From NCBI GenBank assembly GCA_038501195.1, contig JBBPUQ010000002.1, positions 3,720,001 to 3,784,000 of the forward strand: DNA of 64,000 nt, in the 5' to 3' direction. The translations under genes were made by a program, and so were the position numbers. The DNA is from Nemania diffusa. Its lineage: Eukaryota; Ascomycota; Sordariomycetes; Xylariales; Xylariaceae. Position 1 is the first letter of the stretch, and each line of letters starts with the position of its first letter. Shown one piece after another: positions 46,470 to 58,203 of this stretch. The notes under the pieces are model-generated. The model was not told where the DNA came from. It saw only the letters and a list, made by a program, of their open reading frames with translations, and did not search any database.

Positions 46470-48188
46470 TTATGACACATCCAGCTTTTGTATTCTTTTC
46501 TGCGGCCGCCGAGGTAGACAGTCGACAGAGACATCAACCTGGAAAAACCATATGCCGTTATTCTGCTCCTTCTGAGCCGATACCGACGCCAACACGATCT
46601 CAGATGTTGTCTCAGCGACGCACCTATCCGATTCGCATTTGCCGAATTTCTTCCCCACCGTGTTGCGCAGGTGTAGGAGGTCTTGGGCCTCCTGGCCCTT
46701 CGTCATGCTACAGAGCTCGGCCCACACGGAGGAGGACGAGGAGAAGATGCTGCACCAGGCTCGGACGTAGAGGCCCTCGTCGTTCACCTGGACGCTGTTC
46801 TTGTCGACGCTGGGAATCCGCATCAGACCGCAGACCATGATGCACTCGAACGAAGCCCGACGAGACGTAGTGATGCGGAGGCGACAGTATCCCGTGAAGC
46901 GCTGGTCCGCCATGGTGATGAACGTCTGAGAGTTCGCATCCCAGCAGTAGTCGGGCCCGGCGCTGATTATTTCGAATGCGAGGTTGGACTCCCTTATGCG
47001 AATGCTCAGACGGTGCTGCTCGTCAATTTCTGAGCAGTCATATACGCTTAGGTCCTGAGGCGCATGGATCCGCTGCTTCCTGTGCTGCGAAATCATCGAG
47101 CTCGACCATCCCCTGTATGTGTGCAACCTGTCAGGATGTGCTCGCACCAGGCCATAGCTGGGGGCCTTTTTGAGATACACGCCAACCGAGTCCTTGTCGT
47201 CCATCATGTCTCGCTTCTTAGTGGCCTCCTTGCCCTCGTCCCTCAAGGCACAGCCTAGGGGAAGCAAGTAATTACCATCGTCGTCCGTGCCAAGTAAGGT
47301 GTGAAGCTGTACGCCACGGTTGGTGATGGAGTATTCCGTAGTCATCTTCAATTGGTACGAGAGATGCGCATCTAGACAATATCGAAATTCAGATGGCGAC
47401 CGAGCTAGCAGTCCGCGGAACTTTTGGCCGTTTGGCTCTGCTTTCCAAGCGAATATGGATAGGTCATGCTTGTCCTTGATGATCTCCTCCTGCAGTCGGG
47501 TAAATGCTCTCTCGCCCTCGCCGTATATCAGTGGCATATAGATGTCGAATATCCCTAGAAGACAGTAGGCAATGTCCTCGAGTCTCTTCGTTTGACGGTC
47601 CGCGGCCCACGACATTCGAGTCCCGGCAGGAGTGTCGCGAAGACGGTCCGAGTTCTCGAGCACCCGCGTTGACACGCGTGTGATGTTGTGCAAGGTCCTT
47701 ATAAGTTCGGACTTTGTGCCTCGTATATTCCAATCTCTGTCGAAGAACTCGAGTTTACGTGGAGCAATAAGTTCCTGCAATGTCCACCCACGCCGAAACC
47801 ATACACATTCCGCGAGGTCCTGATCGAAGCTACCAGTTCTCTCTTCGAGCGGATCAGGGAGAAGGTCCGTCAAGTACGCAAAGCACACTGCGGCCTCTTT
47901 ATACCAACGGAACATTGAATTAATAGCCTCGCTCAGTTCGGCACTCGAGGTCTTATCAATACAGCACGTATCGACCCAACACCACTTCAGACCTCTGAGC
48001 CGTGCCAGTTCGCAGACGGCGGTGATTTTATTAAACCCATTCTTTTTATGCCGGCTCTCGACATCGTGGAACTCCTGGAATGAGACCTCCTCCTCCTCTG
48101 CCCAGGTATGTGATAATATTGCATACGACTGCGGTATTAGCGTCACATGGAACCGCATCTCGAGGAGTGTCGTATCAATTAACCACAT
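46470..48188 (-). CDS. HET-domain protein (vegetative incompatibility family)
   Basis: Predicted 572-aa intracellular protein of the HET family, whose members act in non-self recognition after hyphal fusion and can trigger cell death; the specific partner is unknown. The N-terminal HET domain carries its signatures in order: A-I-L-S-H-T-W (23-29), V-D-T-C-C-I-D-K (72-79), S-S-A-E-L-S-E-A-I-N-S-M-F-R-W-Y, F-R-R-G-W-T-L-Q-E-L-I-A-P (131-143), M-S-W-A-A-D-R-Q-T, and a closing Y-G-E-G-E-R-A-F-x-R-L-Q-E-E-I. The C-terminal 320 residues contain the W-S-S or beta-rich tail common to HET-R/HET-D-like single-domain proteins. No NACHT, ankyrin or WD repeats follow, so it is the short architecture. One uninterrupted exon with a credible ATG. 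It is transcribed away from RPC37. Confidence 0.92.
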   Translation of the reverse strand: MWLIDTTLLEMRFHVTLIPQSYAILSHTWAEEEEVSFQEFHDVESRHKKNGFNKITAVCELARLRGLKWCWVDTCCIDKTSSAELSEAINSMFRWYKEAAVCFAYLTDLLPDPLEERTGSFDQDLAECVWFRRGWTLQELIAPRKLEFFDRDWNIRGTKSELIRTLHNITRVSTRVLENSDRLRDTPAGTRMSWAADRQTKRLEDIAYCLLGIFDIYMPLIYGEGERAFTRLQEEIIKDKHDLSIFAWKAEPNGQKFRGLLARSPSEFRYCLDAHLSYQLKMTTEYSITNRGVQLHTLLGTDDDGNYLLPLGCALRDEGKEATKKRDMMDDKDSVGVYLKKAPSYGLVRAHPDRLHTYRGWSSSMISQHRKQRIHAPQDLSVYDCSEIDEQHRLSIRIRESNLAFEIISAGPDYCWDANSQTFITMADQRFTGYCRLRITTSRRASFECIMVCGLMRIPSVDKNSVQVNDEGLYVRAWCSIFSSSSSVWAELCSMTKGQEAQDLLHLRNTVGKKFGKCESDRCVAETTSEIVLASVSAQKEQNNGIWFFQVDVSVDCLPRRPQKRIQKLDVS

Positions 48189-48787
48189 TGTTGGGACCCA
48201 CAGTAAACGATATGTATGTTTGCAATATGAAGCTCGGAATGGGCCATGTCATACCTGGAGGGGGGATGAAGCAACCCGAGATAGAAAACAACATGGGTAT
48301 CCATCCTCTTTAGCTTACTTATACAGTATGTGAGAGGCAACCAGCCATCCCCAGCAAGACAAGCATTCAGTGCACTGCCACTAGAAGCAGCTTGGTAGAA
48401 GGATCGATTTGCATTAGAAGGCCAATCATTGCCCTGTGATAGATAAAGCTCTCCTTTCTTCTGGGCATCTTTTATGAGATAACTTCATGTGGCCTTAAGT
48501 TACTTAAGTAGTATACCCAAAAACGCCGGTTATTACTTTGGTGTCTCCTATGCCTATAGGTAGTTTAACACCGGAAAGACATGGGATAACACCTTAGGTG
48601 CCTTAGGTACCTGGTAGGTAACTATGCGATAAGCCCTACGGGTTGCGATAAGGTAGAGACCCCGCTAAAAATTGCAGCTCCAAAAGAGAATAGAAAGCCC
48701 GTCGTCCTTCAAATAGCATTCATTTATCAAACACCACACCCTGGCAGCTCGTTCGCCTGTCGCACGACACACGACATAAAGTTCAGC
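48189..48787. other. Divergent promoter region, HET gene / RPC37
   Basis: Both genes start at its ends. ACCTTAGGTGCCTTAGGTACC-like repeats lie near 48590-48620. No gene is seen. Confidence 0.5.
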
Positions 48788-50081
48788 ATGGAGGTCGACA
48801 ACGAAAATGCCGCAGACCCCTCTGCGGACCCAGATCCCATCATCGCCAGCTACAAGATCTACGCGAACCCCGCGCTCGCGACGAGCCGCAAGCTGCTGAT
48901 CCTGCAGCACCCGAACAACCAGGGGCCCACGAACCAGCCATACGCGCAGGTCAGCGACGTGCGCATCAAGAACCGCTCCGCCATGATCGAGGTCGACGTG
49001 CCCATCAGCCACGCCCTCGCCGACTACGACCGCGACAAGGGCCAGCGCTGGGGCGGCGCCCTCGCTAAGAGCCTGGCCGCCAAGAACGGCGGCACCCACG
49101 GCCTCGCGGGCGGCTTCGGCGTCGGCGTCTCCGCCCTGCGCCCCAGCAAGCGCCGCGACGAGCTGGAGAGGGATATCGACATGATGGGCTGGAGCGAGGC
49201 CGTGCGCCAGGACAAGGTGCTGCGGACCAAGACCCTCGGCGGCCAGATCCCTGCCGAGTCCGAGACCGAGTGCCAGTGGATGGTCGGTGTGTTCAAAGGG
49301 AGTGAGTTTCGCTCCTCTGTATTTCGATCCCGTACTTGCTTCATTACTATTTTATTTTTTAAAATCCCATTAGTTTCGATACTGACGAGGGATACACATT
49401 TGTCCAGATCACCTCCATCTCACTCCCGCCTCCGCGCTCATCCAGCTCCGCCCCCAGCTTCACCATATCGACGCCATGTCTGAGCAGGCCCGAGCGAGCC
49501 GCCACGAAGGCGCGGGTGCTGTTGGTGGGAAAGACGGCGTGCCCGCAACTACGTCGAGCGCCGGTGCTCGAGCGATCCACATGTCAATTAAGAGTGCCGA
49601 CTCGGGCGGCGGCGAACTGACAACCGAGACAATGGCGGACCGTCTGCGCACAGTACAGACCGAGGCATGGAGCAGGCTTCAGTACGAGGACGATGAGAGC
49701 ATGAACTCGTGGAACGTGTTCAATAATAACCTCGTGTACCGTAATGCCAAGAAGGCCGCCGATCAGGCCAAGGAACAAGATAAGGGTAAAGGCAAGGGAA
49801 AGGAGATCGACGTTATCCAAATCGATAGCAGCAGTAGTAGCGATTCTGAACAGCTGCAGGCTCAGTGGGAAACTGACGACTTTTTAAAGGCTATTAGCGC
49901 CATGAAAAATGGCCCCGAGGGCAGCCAGAGGCCAGAAGATACCGTCGAGATCAAGAAAGAGGGAGGCACTGGGAAGAGAGCAACAGGAGCTTCGTCAAAA
50001 GATAATGGGGTAGCTAGGAAAAGTGCGAATGGGAAGGGGAAATCGGTTGCATTCAAAGGTACGGATATGGAAATTGACTAA
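48788..50081 (+). CDS. RPC37: RNA polymerase III subunit RPC5 / Rpc37
   Basis: Predicted 395-aa nuclear protein, the subunit that with Rpc53 forms the TFIIF-like module of RNA polymerase III, used for initiation, termination and re-initiation at tRNA and 5S genes. Exon 1 is 48788-49301 and exon 2 49408-50081; the 106-nt intron has a GTGAGT donor, and splicing restores F-K-G-N-H-L-H-L-T-P. The RPC5 family block is clear: D-P-I-I-A-S-Y-x-I-Y, L-L-I-L-Q-H-P-N, the V-R-I-K region, I-E-V-D-V-P and W-G-G-A-L, then a Gly-rich loop G-L-A-G-G-F-G-V-G. The second half (L-I-Q-L-R-P-Q-L-H-H-I-D) completes the fold, and the rest is a long, charged, Ser/Lys-rich tail with an acidic serine run (S-S-S-S-S-D-S-E). 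The tail looks disordered, as usual for fungal versions. Confidence 0.88.
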
Positions 50082-51028
50082 CGATAGATTTCGTGTTTGC
50101 ATTGGGTGGCGTTACTGGAGGCAATGGAACCATCCTCGGCGTTTTTTTGTTGGTCTTGTAAGAGATGATCGCATCAAGCCTGTTATTCTTCCTACTTTAT
50201 TGCTATACTATCAATGGAGCTTATAAATGGAGGATATATGATTAACATTTTTCCCTGATGCAAGAGGGTTCCAATCAGCGAGATTTGTTTCGATATTTAT
50301 CATATTTGTTTCCCAGAAAGAAATCTCCCATCCATCTCGTTAAGCAACTCTTTAATTCATTCGCATCCGGTGCTATCGCATCACCTGCGCCTCGTGGTAG
50401 CGTGCAAATCGGTGTTCCTTAGTTTCATTTTCTATCGACTTACGTTGTGTCAAGATGCGGGTTATAAACCATATTCCCTTTTCTGGTTTGCAAGTATTAC
50501 TGTTTATTATGTTTATGTTTGCGTCTGCGCGCTTTGGATTCGATTGTGAATATAATCACCGTGTCTAATAAGGTAGGGTAGCGAGGAGAAGGTAACAAGG
50601 AGATCATCAGATTTGATACCATAGGCTAGATATATCATGAAAATACTGAGGCTTCCTTGATGCTAATGCTTTTGGGCGCGTTATTTACATCAACCCCTAT
50701 GGGTCTGTTCGTTAAGACCAAGATACAGGTACACTTGCTTTCCAGATCCCGTTGTCTACCACTCGATGTCAGAGTATCAAAAGTACTCATCCGAGTTCAT
50801 TCCATCTGTTTTGGGTTTGCACTAATGCATGAAGTTTTAGTAAAAACTCCTAACAAAACGTAGAATCAAGGCCGGGCCCCTTGTAATCCTGCTGGTAGAA
50901 AATAGTGGTGAAGCTAATAATTTCCAGCCGACCTGAAGCTTGCTAATCAATCCCATCTTATTGGGACAAAACAACATCCGATACAAATCACCTAGGAGAT
51001 CATTTTATCTCTCCCCCCTTATGAGGAA
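50082..51028. other. Convergent intergenic region, no gene seen
   Basis: These 947 bp between the RPC37 and PAT1 stop codons are T-rich with several possible poly(A) signals. A 68-codon frame at 50657-50863 has no family likeness and is left out. Confidence 0.5.
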
Positions 51029-53526
51029 TTAATTCAACAACTCAACATCGAGACCAATGGAGCGCATAAAGAGATTGACGTTATCCAGTCGTCCCTTTGC
51101 CATGTCCGGGGGAAGGGTTTTGGCTAAACCGACAGTACCCATGACGCGATCCTTCACGGCAAAGACAAGCCTCTGCTGCTCATCAGGACTGGCACCTATG
51201 CCAATAGCGGCGAGAAATTGCCAGACATATATATCTTCACCTGAGGCCACAGTACCGGGGAAGATGTTGTGCAGCGTAGGCTCAAGGATATTGAAGAAGA
51301 CGTTGAAAGTGGCAACCCTATAAACGGCATTAGCAATTCGTCCCGATATATAAATTTGAACTAGTACACCCACCACTGTTGCCAACTCTGTTCGTTGGCC
51401 TGGCCAGCCTGTTTAATGAGTTCGGCACGGCTTAGGATCATAGTCAACATCGACACACCAATACGGGTTCGCGCAACAAGATCTACGCTCAGATTCTGTG
51501 TGATTAATCCAAGCACGCCGGTGACGATGTCCAGGTCAGATTCATTTAGGAGCTGGAATAAACTTGGCATAACAGCTATGGAAAATAGCTCTATACGCTC
51601 GCGAGTAGCAGCATCGTGGGAGATGGGCTCCCCCGTCTGTACCTGAGCGCCTCGAACAACATCAAGCTGGTCAAGATGGATGACGATCATAGTCAGAATA
51701 GTAGTACGTTGTGTGTGAGAAAGGTAGCGGAACACGCGAGGGATAGCCCTCTTGCCTTTTGGATACGACATAAAACTGATAAAGGGGTGCACAGTTGTAC
51801 TGCTAATAGGCTCGTGTACCCTGAGATGGCTCCATAGTTGCTCATTCAACTTGTTGAGCTCATCCTGCTTGTCGGTAATAGTTTGATCAGGGGGTCCATT
51901 CGGCGGTGGCATACTACGACTAAGGTCTTCCATCTTCATGAGAGTTAGGTAAACATTCTCGATATCTCGAAGCGTGTCCTTCTTATCGTGGCCTTTGCTA
52001 GCAGGCTGTGTTCGTTGACTGCTGCCTGGTCGATTGGTGTCTGTTGCATTATCCGTTCGCTTTATGTTCAGTAGAGGCTTCGGAGTTTTCGCATTACTGA
52101 ACGAAATCTTGCCTAGGCTGCCTTCGATTACTAGCTGCTTGTTCTTTGGCTTGTTCTTGGCGGCTTCAACAGCGCGTTGTACTTGTTGCTCCATGCGCTG
52201 TACATGATTCTGAGGGCCATGGTGCCGAGGGCCACCACGGCGAGTACCGGTCTGGAAGAGGTAGGTCTGAGCAAAGTTGTTCAGAGGTTGATTCGGGTTA
52301 GGTCGCTGTCCGGCTCTGAGTGAGCTAAGTACCTGATAGTAAAAGTCCTCAGCTAGAGCCGCCTCGTTACCCTGTTCGCTCGGGTCTCCTGTAGCTGACA
52401 CTAGTTGCTGGAGCTGAATCCTCGTAATGAAGCTTTTGTCCTGGGGAGTCATTAGGCCATTATTTCCAGACATAAGGTGGATCTTGTGATTGCGCTTTGC
52501 GCGTCGGGCCTCGGCCTCTACAAATGCGGCCTTCTCGCGTTCAGAGAGCTCGGAGAGCTGATGTTGCGGGAGGCTATGTGGAATTGAAACACCCATCCGG
52601 GCTCCCTCGGCTGGCAAGCGACTCGGATTTTGCAGGATCTGAGTTGGGGCAATCGGAGGGGTCTGTTGCTGTTGAGATACTTGGCTAGGCATAACAGGAC
52701 TTGCGGTTGATGGGGTGTGTCTTGAAGGCCGCCGTAGGATTGTGATGGGATGTCCGTGGGTAATGCCTTGAGCCCCTGGCTGCTGGTGTTCACTAGTGTG
52801 GAAGCCTCGCTGGTGGCGACCGTCGACTGGCTGACGGATGGGATCGAGCTGCTCTTGTCGGGAATAAGTAACGGGTTCTACAGATCTCTGAAACTCTCCA
52901 GTATGGTACTGGGACTGTGATGGAAGCTGGGAAGTAAGTGGTACCGGAGGAGTCTGCTTCGCCTCGGCGCGCATCGCTGCTTCGACCTCTTCCAAGCTCA
53001 TCATCTTTCGTCCTATCACCGGAGGCTGGGAAACAGCAAGAGGAGTCACAGTCTTCTTCGGAGCAACGCCCCATATTGAGGCATCTATCTGAAGCTCAGT
53101 AGGCTCCGCCTGATACTTCTCATACCCACTGCGAGCGGGTTTAGGGCCAGGCGGAGCAGGTTGGTAGGGATAGCCGGTATCGTAATGCTGTGCAACGTAT
53201 GGCCGCGCAGTTCTCGAAGTTTGTTGTTGTAGACTGAAGCGCTGATGCTCTTCTTCCATAGCATTGGTAATTTTAGCTGTTGCGCCAAAGAAATCAAAAT
53301 CCTTGCCAACAGTACCGCCAGCTGCGGTAGTAGTGTCACCGAAAGTGTCGTCATTGAAAACATCATCTGTCTCATCTAGCTGGTCGCCAAGACCATCGTA
53401 TGTATCTTCAAAGTCGAGGGCCTCGTCAATGCTGTCGTGATTGCCTCGGAGGTCAGCAAAAGGATCGTATGCCTGGCCAAAGCCAGGGGCCGACGGATTA
53501 TGGTTCACCGAGCCCGTGTTGGACAT
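51029..53526 (-). CDS. PAT1: PAT1, mRNA decapping activator
   Basis: Predicted 813-aa cytoplasmic P-body protein that links deadenylated mRNA and the Lsm1-7 ring to Dcp2 decapping. Two exons: 53526-51374 and 51317-51029. The 56-nt intron has a GTGGGT donor; reading through it would end the protein at W-W-V-Y, while splicing gives W-Q-Q-W-V-A followed by the conserved L-E-P and D-I-Y-V-W-Q-F-L-A-A blocks. The N-terminus holds the D-P-F-A-D region and an acidic segment with F-D-F-F-G. A long Gln/Pro-rich disordered middle follows (about 100-350). The C-terminal alpha-helical domain carries D-I-E-N-V-Y-L-T-L-M-K-M-E and the N-V-N-L-F-M-R-S-I-G-L-D end typical of the family. Length and order match fungal PAT1, sometimes labelled topoisomerase II-associated protein. 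Confidence 0.92.
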
Positions 53527-54946
53527 GGTGGTAGATATCCTTCAGATGGCAGCCGAAATATCGCAAGTCAGCATAAATAGTTGAAATGAAGAATACTGTT
53601 ATACAAGATTTATGTGTTAGCAAGAACATACACTAAAACATGCGCCGGCTATACATAGAGCACCCTTCCTAAGACATAGGAGGGAGAAGAGGTTGAGGGA
53701 GTGGACGTCAATAAACCAGAACTCCGGCGCAGCTGTGGTGTGAGAGAGACCGTATGGTAGAAGGGAGGACTATCGTTCAGAACAATGATGGTGGGGTTGA
53801 GGATATTGGACTGGGATTTGTTTGGGATGGAGGGGCAGATTCGCGTGTGCAAGCAGTTTCATGCATGGCTAGGCTAGACAGATTACTTGGTGCGTGGCAG
53901 TTGTGCGAACCAGGACCCAAGGGGAAGCAGTGAACAAACAGAAGTGCGAAACAGACACCCAAAGAAAATAATGGAACATATCTTACAGCTAAGAGAAGTG
54001 GAGGGTTTGGGAAGGGTTGGAGTGAGGGAAATGCTTGATCATGATGCGGATGCGGATGAGGTGGGCAAGGTTAGTTCTGAGATTTGGTTGCAAGAACTGT
54101 GGCCAAGTCTGCAGAGCAACCGTTGAAGTGCTTGTTTTTCAAGCCGGAGCACGGAAGCGGGCGCAGAACCGGCAAGATAAAATGTACTGGAATAAGGGTG
54201 CAGTGCACTCGTCGCTAAGAGAAGATGCTGCAATACAGTCGATATGAGATCGTGGTAGGTACTATTTATGCGACGGAAGAGTTAGGCGGCGAGCTTTGGT
54301 GTCGGGAATGATTGACGTACAAGCTCTCCTCCATTGGAGAGCAGGTGCTAAAAACCCAGGGTTGCTTGCTGTGGCTCATGTGGCGTAAATAGGCATGGTC
54401 CATTGTGTGTGTGGCATACAGAATATGTACCTACCTACCTGGTACCTAGGTAGGTAGGTAGGCTAGGTACATACCTAAGGTACCGAAATATATACCAATA
54501 CGAATGCACGTGACATACCCATATTACCTACCTACTGGTATTCACTACGTGCAAAATGCAAGATACAATTACCTAATAATATAGAGTTCGCAAACTACCT
54601 AGACGCAGTATATAATTTTTACTATTATGACATACCTTGATTCCAGCTCGGTGATCAGCTATCTTGCTAACGAGGATCTGCAATTGGCATCAGATCAAGG
54701 CTACAAACCTCCAATAATATCATATAAAATTATTATGTCGAGTAGATATTGTATTGCTATAAGCCCAAATCTACATAGACACCATTGCTATACAAGGAGG
54801 CGGGCAATACCTATTGTATGGAATTGTCGTCAAGTTGTGCCACCTCCAAAAAAGCATCCTAGGTTATGAGTACGGACGTGTCAGCCCCACAGTCTCATCA
54901 CAAGTAGGTACTTAAGGTACTCTATACATATAGACAGGTAGGATTC
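53527..54946. other. Intergenic, no gene seen; TACC tract
   Basis: This is the upstream region of PAT1 and beyond. Short open frames on both strands show no domain. A dense CCTACCTACC / GGTAGGTAGG palindromic tract lies at 54427-54484, with scattered ACCTAAGG-type words around it. Confidence 0.5.
54427..54484. repeat. Palindromic CCTACC/GGTAGG microsatellite
   Basis: Several CTAC units run into GGTACC and then into GTAGG units, so the two arms are inverted copies. Similar words (GGTACC, CCTAAGG) recur up to 55295. This is a low-complexity tract with no sign of transposition. Confidence 0.7.
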
Positions 54947-55138
54947 TATCCCTTTGAGTGCCCCCTTCGCACCGCGACTTAAAAAGTGGAATAGCGGGGC
55001 CGCACGCAGGGATATTTACACCCAATAAAACTATTATCCGAGCATTATTTATACTCTTATTGGGTGTATGCATCTGTGCGAGCGGCCCCGCTATTCCACT
55101 TTTTAAGTCGCGGTGCGAAGGGGGCACTCAAAGGGATA
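54947..55138. mobile_element. 192-bp palindromic MITE with TA target duplication
   Basis: The first 57 bp (54947-55003) and the last 57 bp (55082-55138) are perfect inverted copies, beginning TATCCCTTTGAG. The interior is an imperfect palindrome too: ACACCCAATAA is answered by TTATTGGGTGT, and ATTATCCGAGC and its partial complement meet in the middle. If the outer TA is a target duplication, the termini are TCCCTTTGAG, as in Tc1/mariner-type elements. It has no coding capacity. It is not RIP-mutated, in contrast to every large element in the window, which fits its short length. The whole transcript would fold into one long hairpin. Confidence 0.85.
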
Positions 55139-56223
55139 CAGCACACATCTTACCTATAATACTGTGCTTGTGAACAATAAGGTATAGTACGATTGTTGAA
55201 GAACGTTAGTTTAGGTGCAGAAAACAGGCCCCTATCTCGCTAATAACCTTACCTTAGGCACCTACATGTACGCATAGGAGGTACCTAAGGTACCGTACTG
55301 GGTATCTTTACCAAGACCCGCCCACTGAATGAAGACTCAAGATGCGAGATGTATCTAATGCGAGGAATTGCAGGGCCGGCTGTGGCTCCAAGACAGGGGG
55401 AGCTACACTAGCTTTCTGGCTAGACCTCAACACTGACGCGGTCTCTTGCAGACGGACCAATTCAATCATCCAAATTTATAGCAGAGTGCAACCTATTAAT
55501 ATTATCTTCGTACTTATTATTACCCTGCACATATCCTGTGCCACTGCCCATTTTGTCCTCTCTCTCTCTACACCCACCCAAGACACCTAAATGTTAGGCA
55601 CTTACTACCTACATACATAACCTACCAGCCAGCTAGCCAGCCAGCCAGCCAACCAGCAGTTAGCAGTTAAATTGCTCTGCTGAAGTTATTTCTGTCTTGC
55701 TGTATGTACATATACTGCCACCCCTGCTATACACGCAAATACCTGGTCCTACCTAAGAACCTGTCAATACCAAGCAAGGCAGTGCCTCGTCGAGTCCCAT
55801 TCCTCTATTCATCCGTTTGGTATTAGGCCATTCACAGGTTTTACCACCCTCGCTCGTATCTCCCTATTGCACACCTCGCTTTCAACTTCTACCATATCCA
55901 TATAAGTAGGTAGGTAGTGAGTGTTTAGAGCGTGGTGCATCATCAGGTCGAAACCTCGACTCTTTGACGTCCGTCTGCGCGACAAAACAAAAGCGATGCC
56001 CTGATGCTCCCTTTGTTATTCTCTGTGCCACGGGAGTATACCTAGTTAGCTACCTTTCGGTCCCCCGCCACAATTGGACGATCCGGACTCTGTTCTCCCC
56101 TTTTTTTTATACCTTGTTCTAAAGACTAAGGAGCCAACTCTATTCTCTTCTCTTCCCTACCGCTCAACCAACCGATCTACTACAATACTATTTTGTTCTC
56201 CCACGGCTCGCCCAACATCAATC
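55139..56223. other. Intergenic with CAGC repeat; promoter of the mannosyltransferase gene
   Basis: Contains a tract of CAGC units at 55625-55660 and further TACC-type words. A pyrimidine-rich stretch (CT and T runs, about 56095-56160) precedes the start codon at 56224, as is common in fungal promoters. No gene is seen. Confidence 0.5.
55625..55660 (+). repeat. CAGC/AGCC tetranucleotide repeat
   Basis: Tandem CCAG units with a few changes (CAGCCAGCTAGCCAGCCAGC). This is a simple microsatellite in an intergenic region. Confidence 0.7.
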
Positions 56224-57848
56224 ATGGCCGCCGGAAATGCGCGCATCGTGAGATATATCGTCTTCGCCGCCTTCGTAAGCTCTGCCTGTGTCTAGTCGTT
56301 TTAAACTGATCTTTAACCCAATTTATACGCTCTCTAACAATCCTGGTCGCATCTAGTTTCTCGGTGTTCTTTATTTCATCTCCAACAATCAAGGCTATAA
56401 CCTCCAACCCGACTCATTTAGCGTTGGCAAAACGCAGCCCGTCGCCACTCCCCCGGGAAAGGAACAGCCTATCAACAATGGCGGCAGCGGATCAATTGGA
56501 TTGACACCGCCGGGAACGGGTACGAAGTCGGACGGTACAGGATCTCCGGATGGGGTAAAAAGTAACACTGGTGGTGCTGGGAAATCCGGTTCGACAGTAC
56601 CCGGCAGCAGCACCGGTAACAGCGAAACCGACTCCATGAAGGGATCGACGAGACCCCCACCCGGCACCCCGAAGCAGCAGATCGATCTTGGTGAGGCTGC
56701 AATGGCCCTGACCCCGAACGATCATGGCTGGAATGATATGCTCGGAACCGCACCCGGTCCTCGTATGAATGCCACCTTTGTTACTCTGGCACGGAATGGC
56801 GATGTGTGGGACATTGCTCGATCTATCCGCCAAGTTGAGGATCGATTCAACCGCCGCTACAACTACGACTGGGTCTTTTTGAACGATAAGCCATTCGACG
56901 AGACATTTAAGAAGGTCACAACCTCTCTCGTCTCGGGCAAAACGCACTATGGCGAGATTCCCTACGAACATTGGTCTTTTCCCGAACACATCGATCAGGA
57001 TAAGGCAAAGAAAGTCCGTGAAGATATGGCCCAGCGCAAGATTATCTATGGCGATTCTATCAGCTACCGCCATATGTGTCGGTTTGAGTCCGGCTTCTTT
57101 TTCCGCCAGGAGTTGATGATGAACTATGAGTGGTACTGGCGCGTAGAACCTAGTATCGAGCTCTTCTGCGATATCCACTATGATCCATTCCGGTACATGG
57201 CCGAGCACAAGAAGAAATACAGCTTCGTCTTAAGTCTGTATGAATATGTTGAGACCATTCCAACACTATGGGATAGCGTGAAGAAGTTTATGAAAAATTA
57301 CCCTGAATACATTGCCGAAGGCAATTCCATGGGGTTTCTCAGCGACGACGGTGGCGACACTTATAATAAGTGCCATTTCGTATGTAGGATAGAGTCTGTA
57401 TTCTCGTGGCTCAAAGCTAATCTTGTGCTAGTGGTCCAACTTCGAAGTAGGCAATCTCGAATGGCTACGGTCTAAGCCGTATATCGACTTTTTTGAGTCT
57501 CTCGATCAGGATGGCGGTTTCTTCTATGAACGGTGGGGAGATGCGCCAGTTCATTCTATCGCAGCCGGTTTGCTCTTGAAGAAGGAAGAAATTCATTTCT
57601 TCAACGACATTGCATATTATCATGTCCCCTTCACTCACTGCCCAACGGGTGAGCAAACACGAATTGACCTCCGATGCCATTGCAATCCGAAAGAAAATTT
57701 TGACTGGAAAGGATACTCTTGTGAGTTGCTATTGAAGTATTATACTCCCCTTGCTTGAGCGCTAACAAAGATTTCCAACTTAGGTACCTCAAGATATTTT
57801 GATCTCAACAAGCTGGACAAACCACAGGGGTATGAAGAACAGGTATAA
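56224..57848 (+). CDS. GT15 alpha-1,2-mannosyltransferase (KTR/KRE2 family)
   Basis: Predicted 475-aa type II Golgi enzyme that adds alpha-1,2-mannose from GDP-mannose to O- and N-linked glycans of wall and secreted proteins. Four exons: 56224-56274, 56357-57379, 57432-57720 and 57784-57848, with introns of 82, 52 and 63 nt whose joins are all in phase. The first two exons together form the N-terminal signal anchor (V-R-Y-I-V-F-A-A-F then F-L-G-V-L-Y-F-I). A Gly/Pro/Ser-rich stem of about 90 residues follows. The GT15 domain then shows [24 protein letters not shown]-x-S-G-F-F-F, the W-R-V-E-P motif and, after the second intron, [24 protein letters not shown]. It looks complete. I cannot tell which paralogue (KTR4, KRE2) it is. 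Confidence 0.92.
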
Positions 57849-58203
57849 GTGATAAGAAGTAATCACATTACGACATAGCATGTACAATAGAGGAGCAGTA
57901 TATCTTTTTCTCCTCATAACGGTTATTACACGCATTACAACGGCTCGGGGAGGGGGTTTCAAGCCTGGTCGGGATGACTGGCTGGCGTCTCGGAATACAT
58001 CATCTGGAGACAAGTCTCGTGTTTGTTCATTCATCAAGTGTAAATACAAAGTTCGATCCGCGGTCATGATATTTAAACAATGATTGCCGACTATCTGCAG
58101 CGTATAAAATATTATACATTTATTGGCGTAAACGGTAGAGTAATTGTTCTCTATGGTTTAAATTTCGTCATCAGAATTGCCGCTAAAAGAGGTAAACGTT
58201 CCT
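57849..58203. other. Convergent intergenic region, no gene seen
   Basis: These 355 bp between the mannosyltransferase and uS12m stop codons hold only 3' UTRs as far as I can see. Confidence 0.5.

Noticed and set aside
54912..55173. Two short opposite-strand proteins sharing the same first residues
   Set aside because: They are the two strands of the palindromic MITE, which explains their identical starts.
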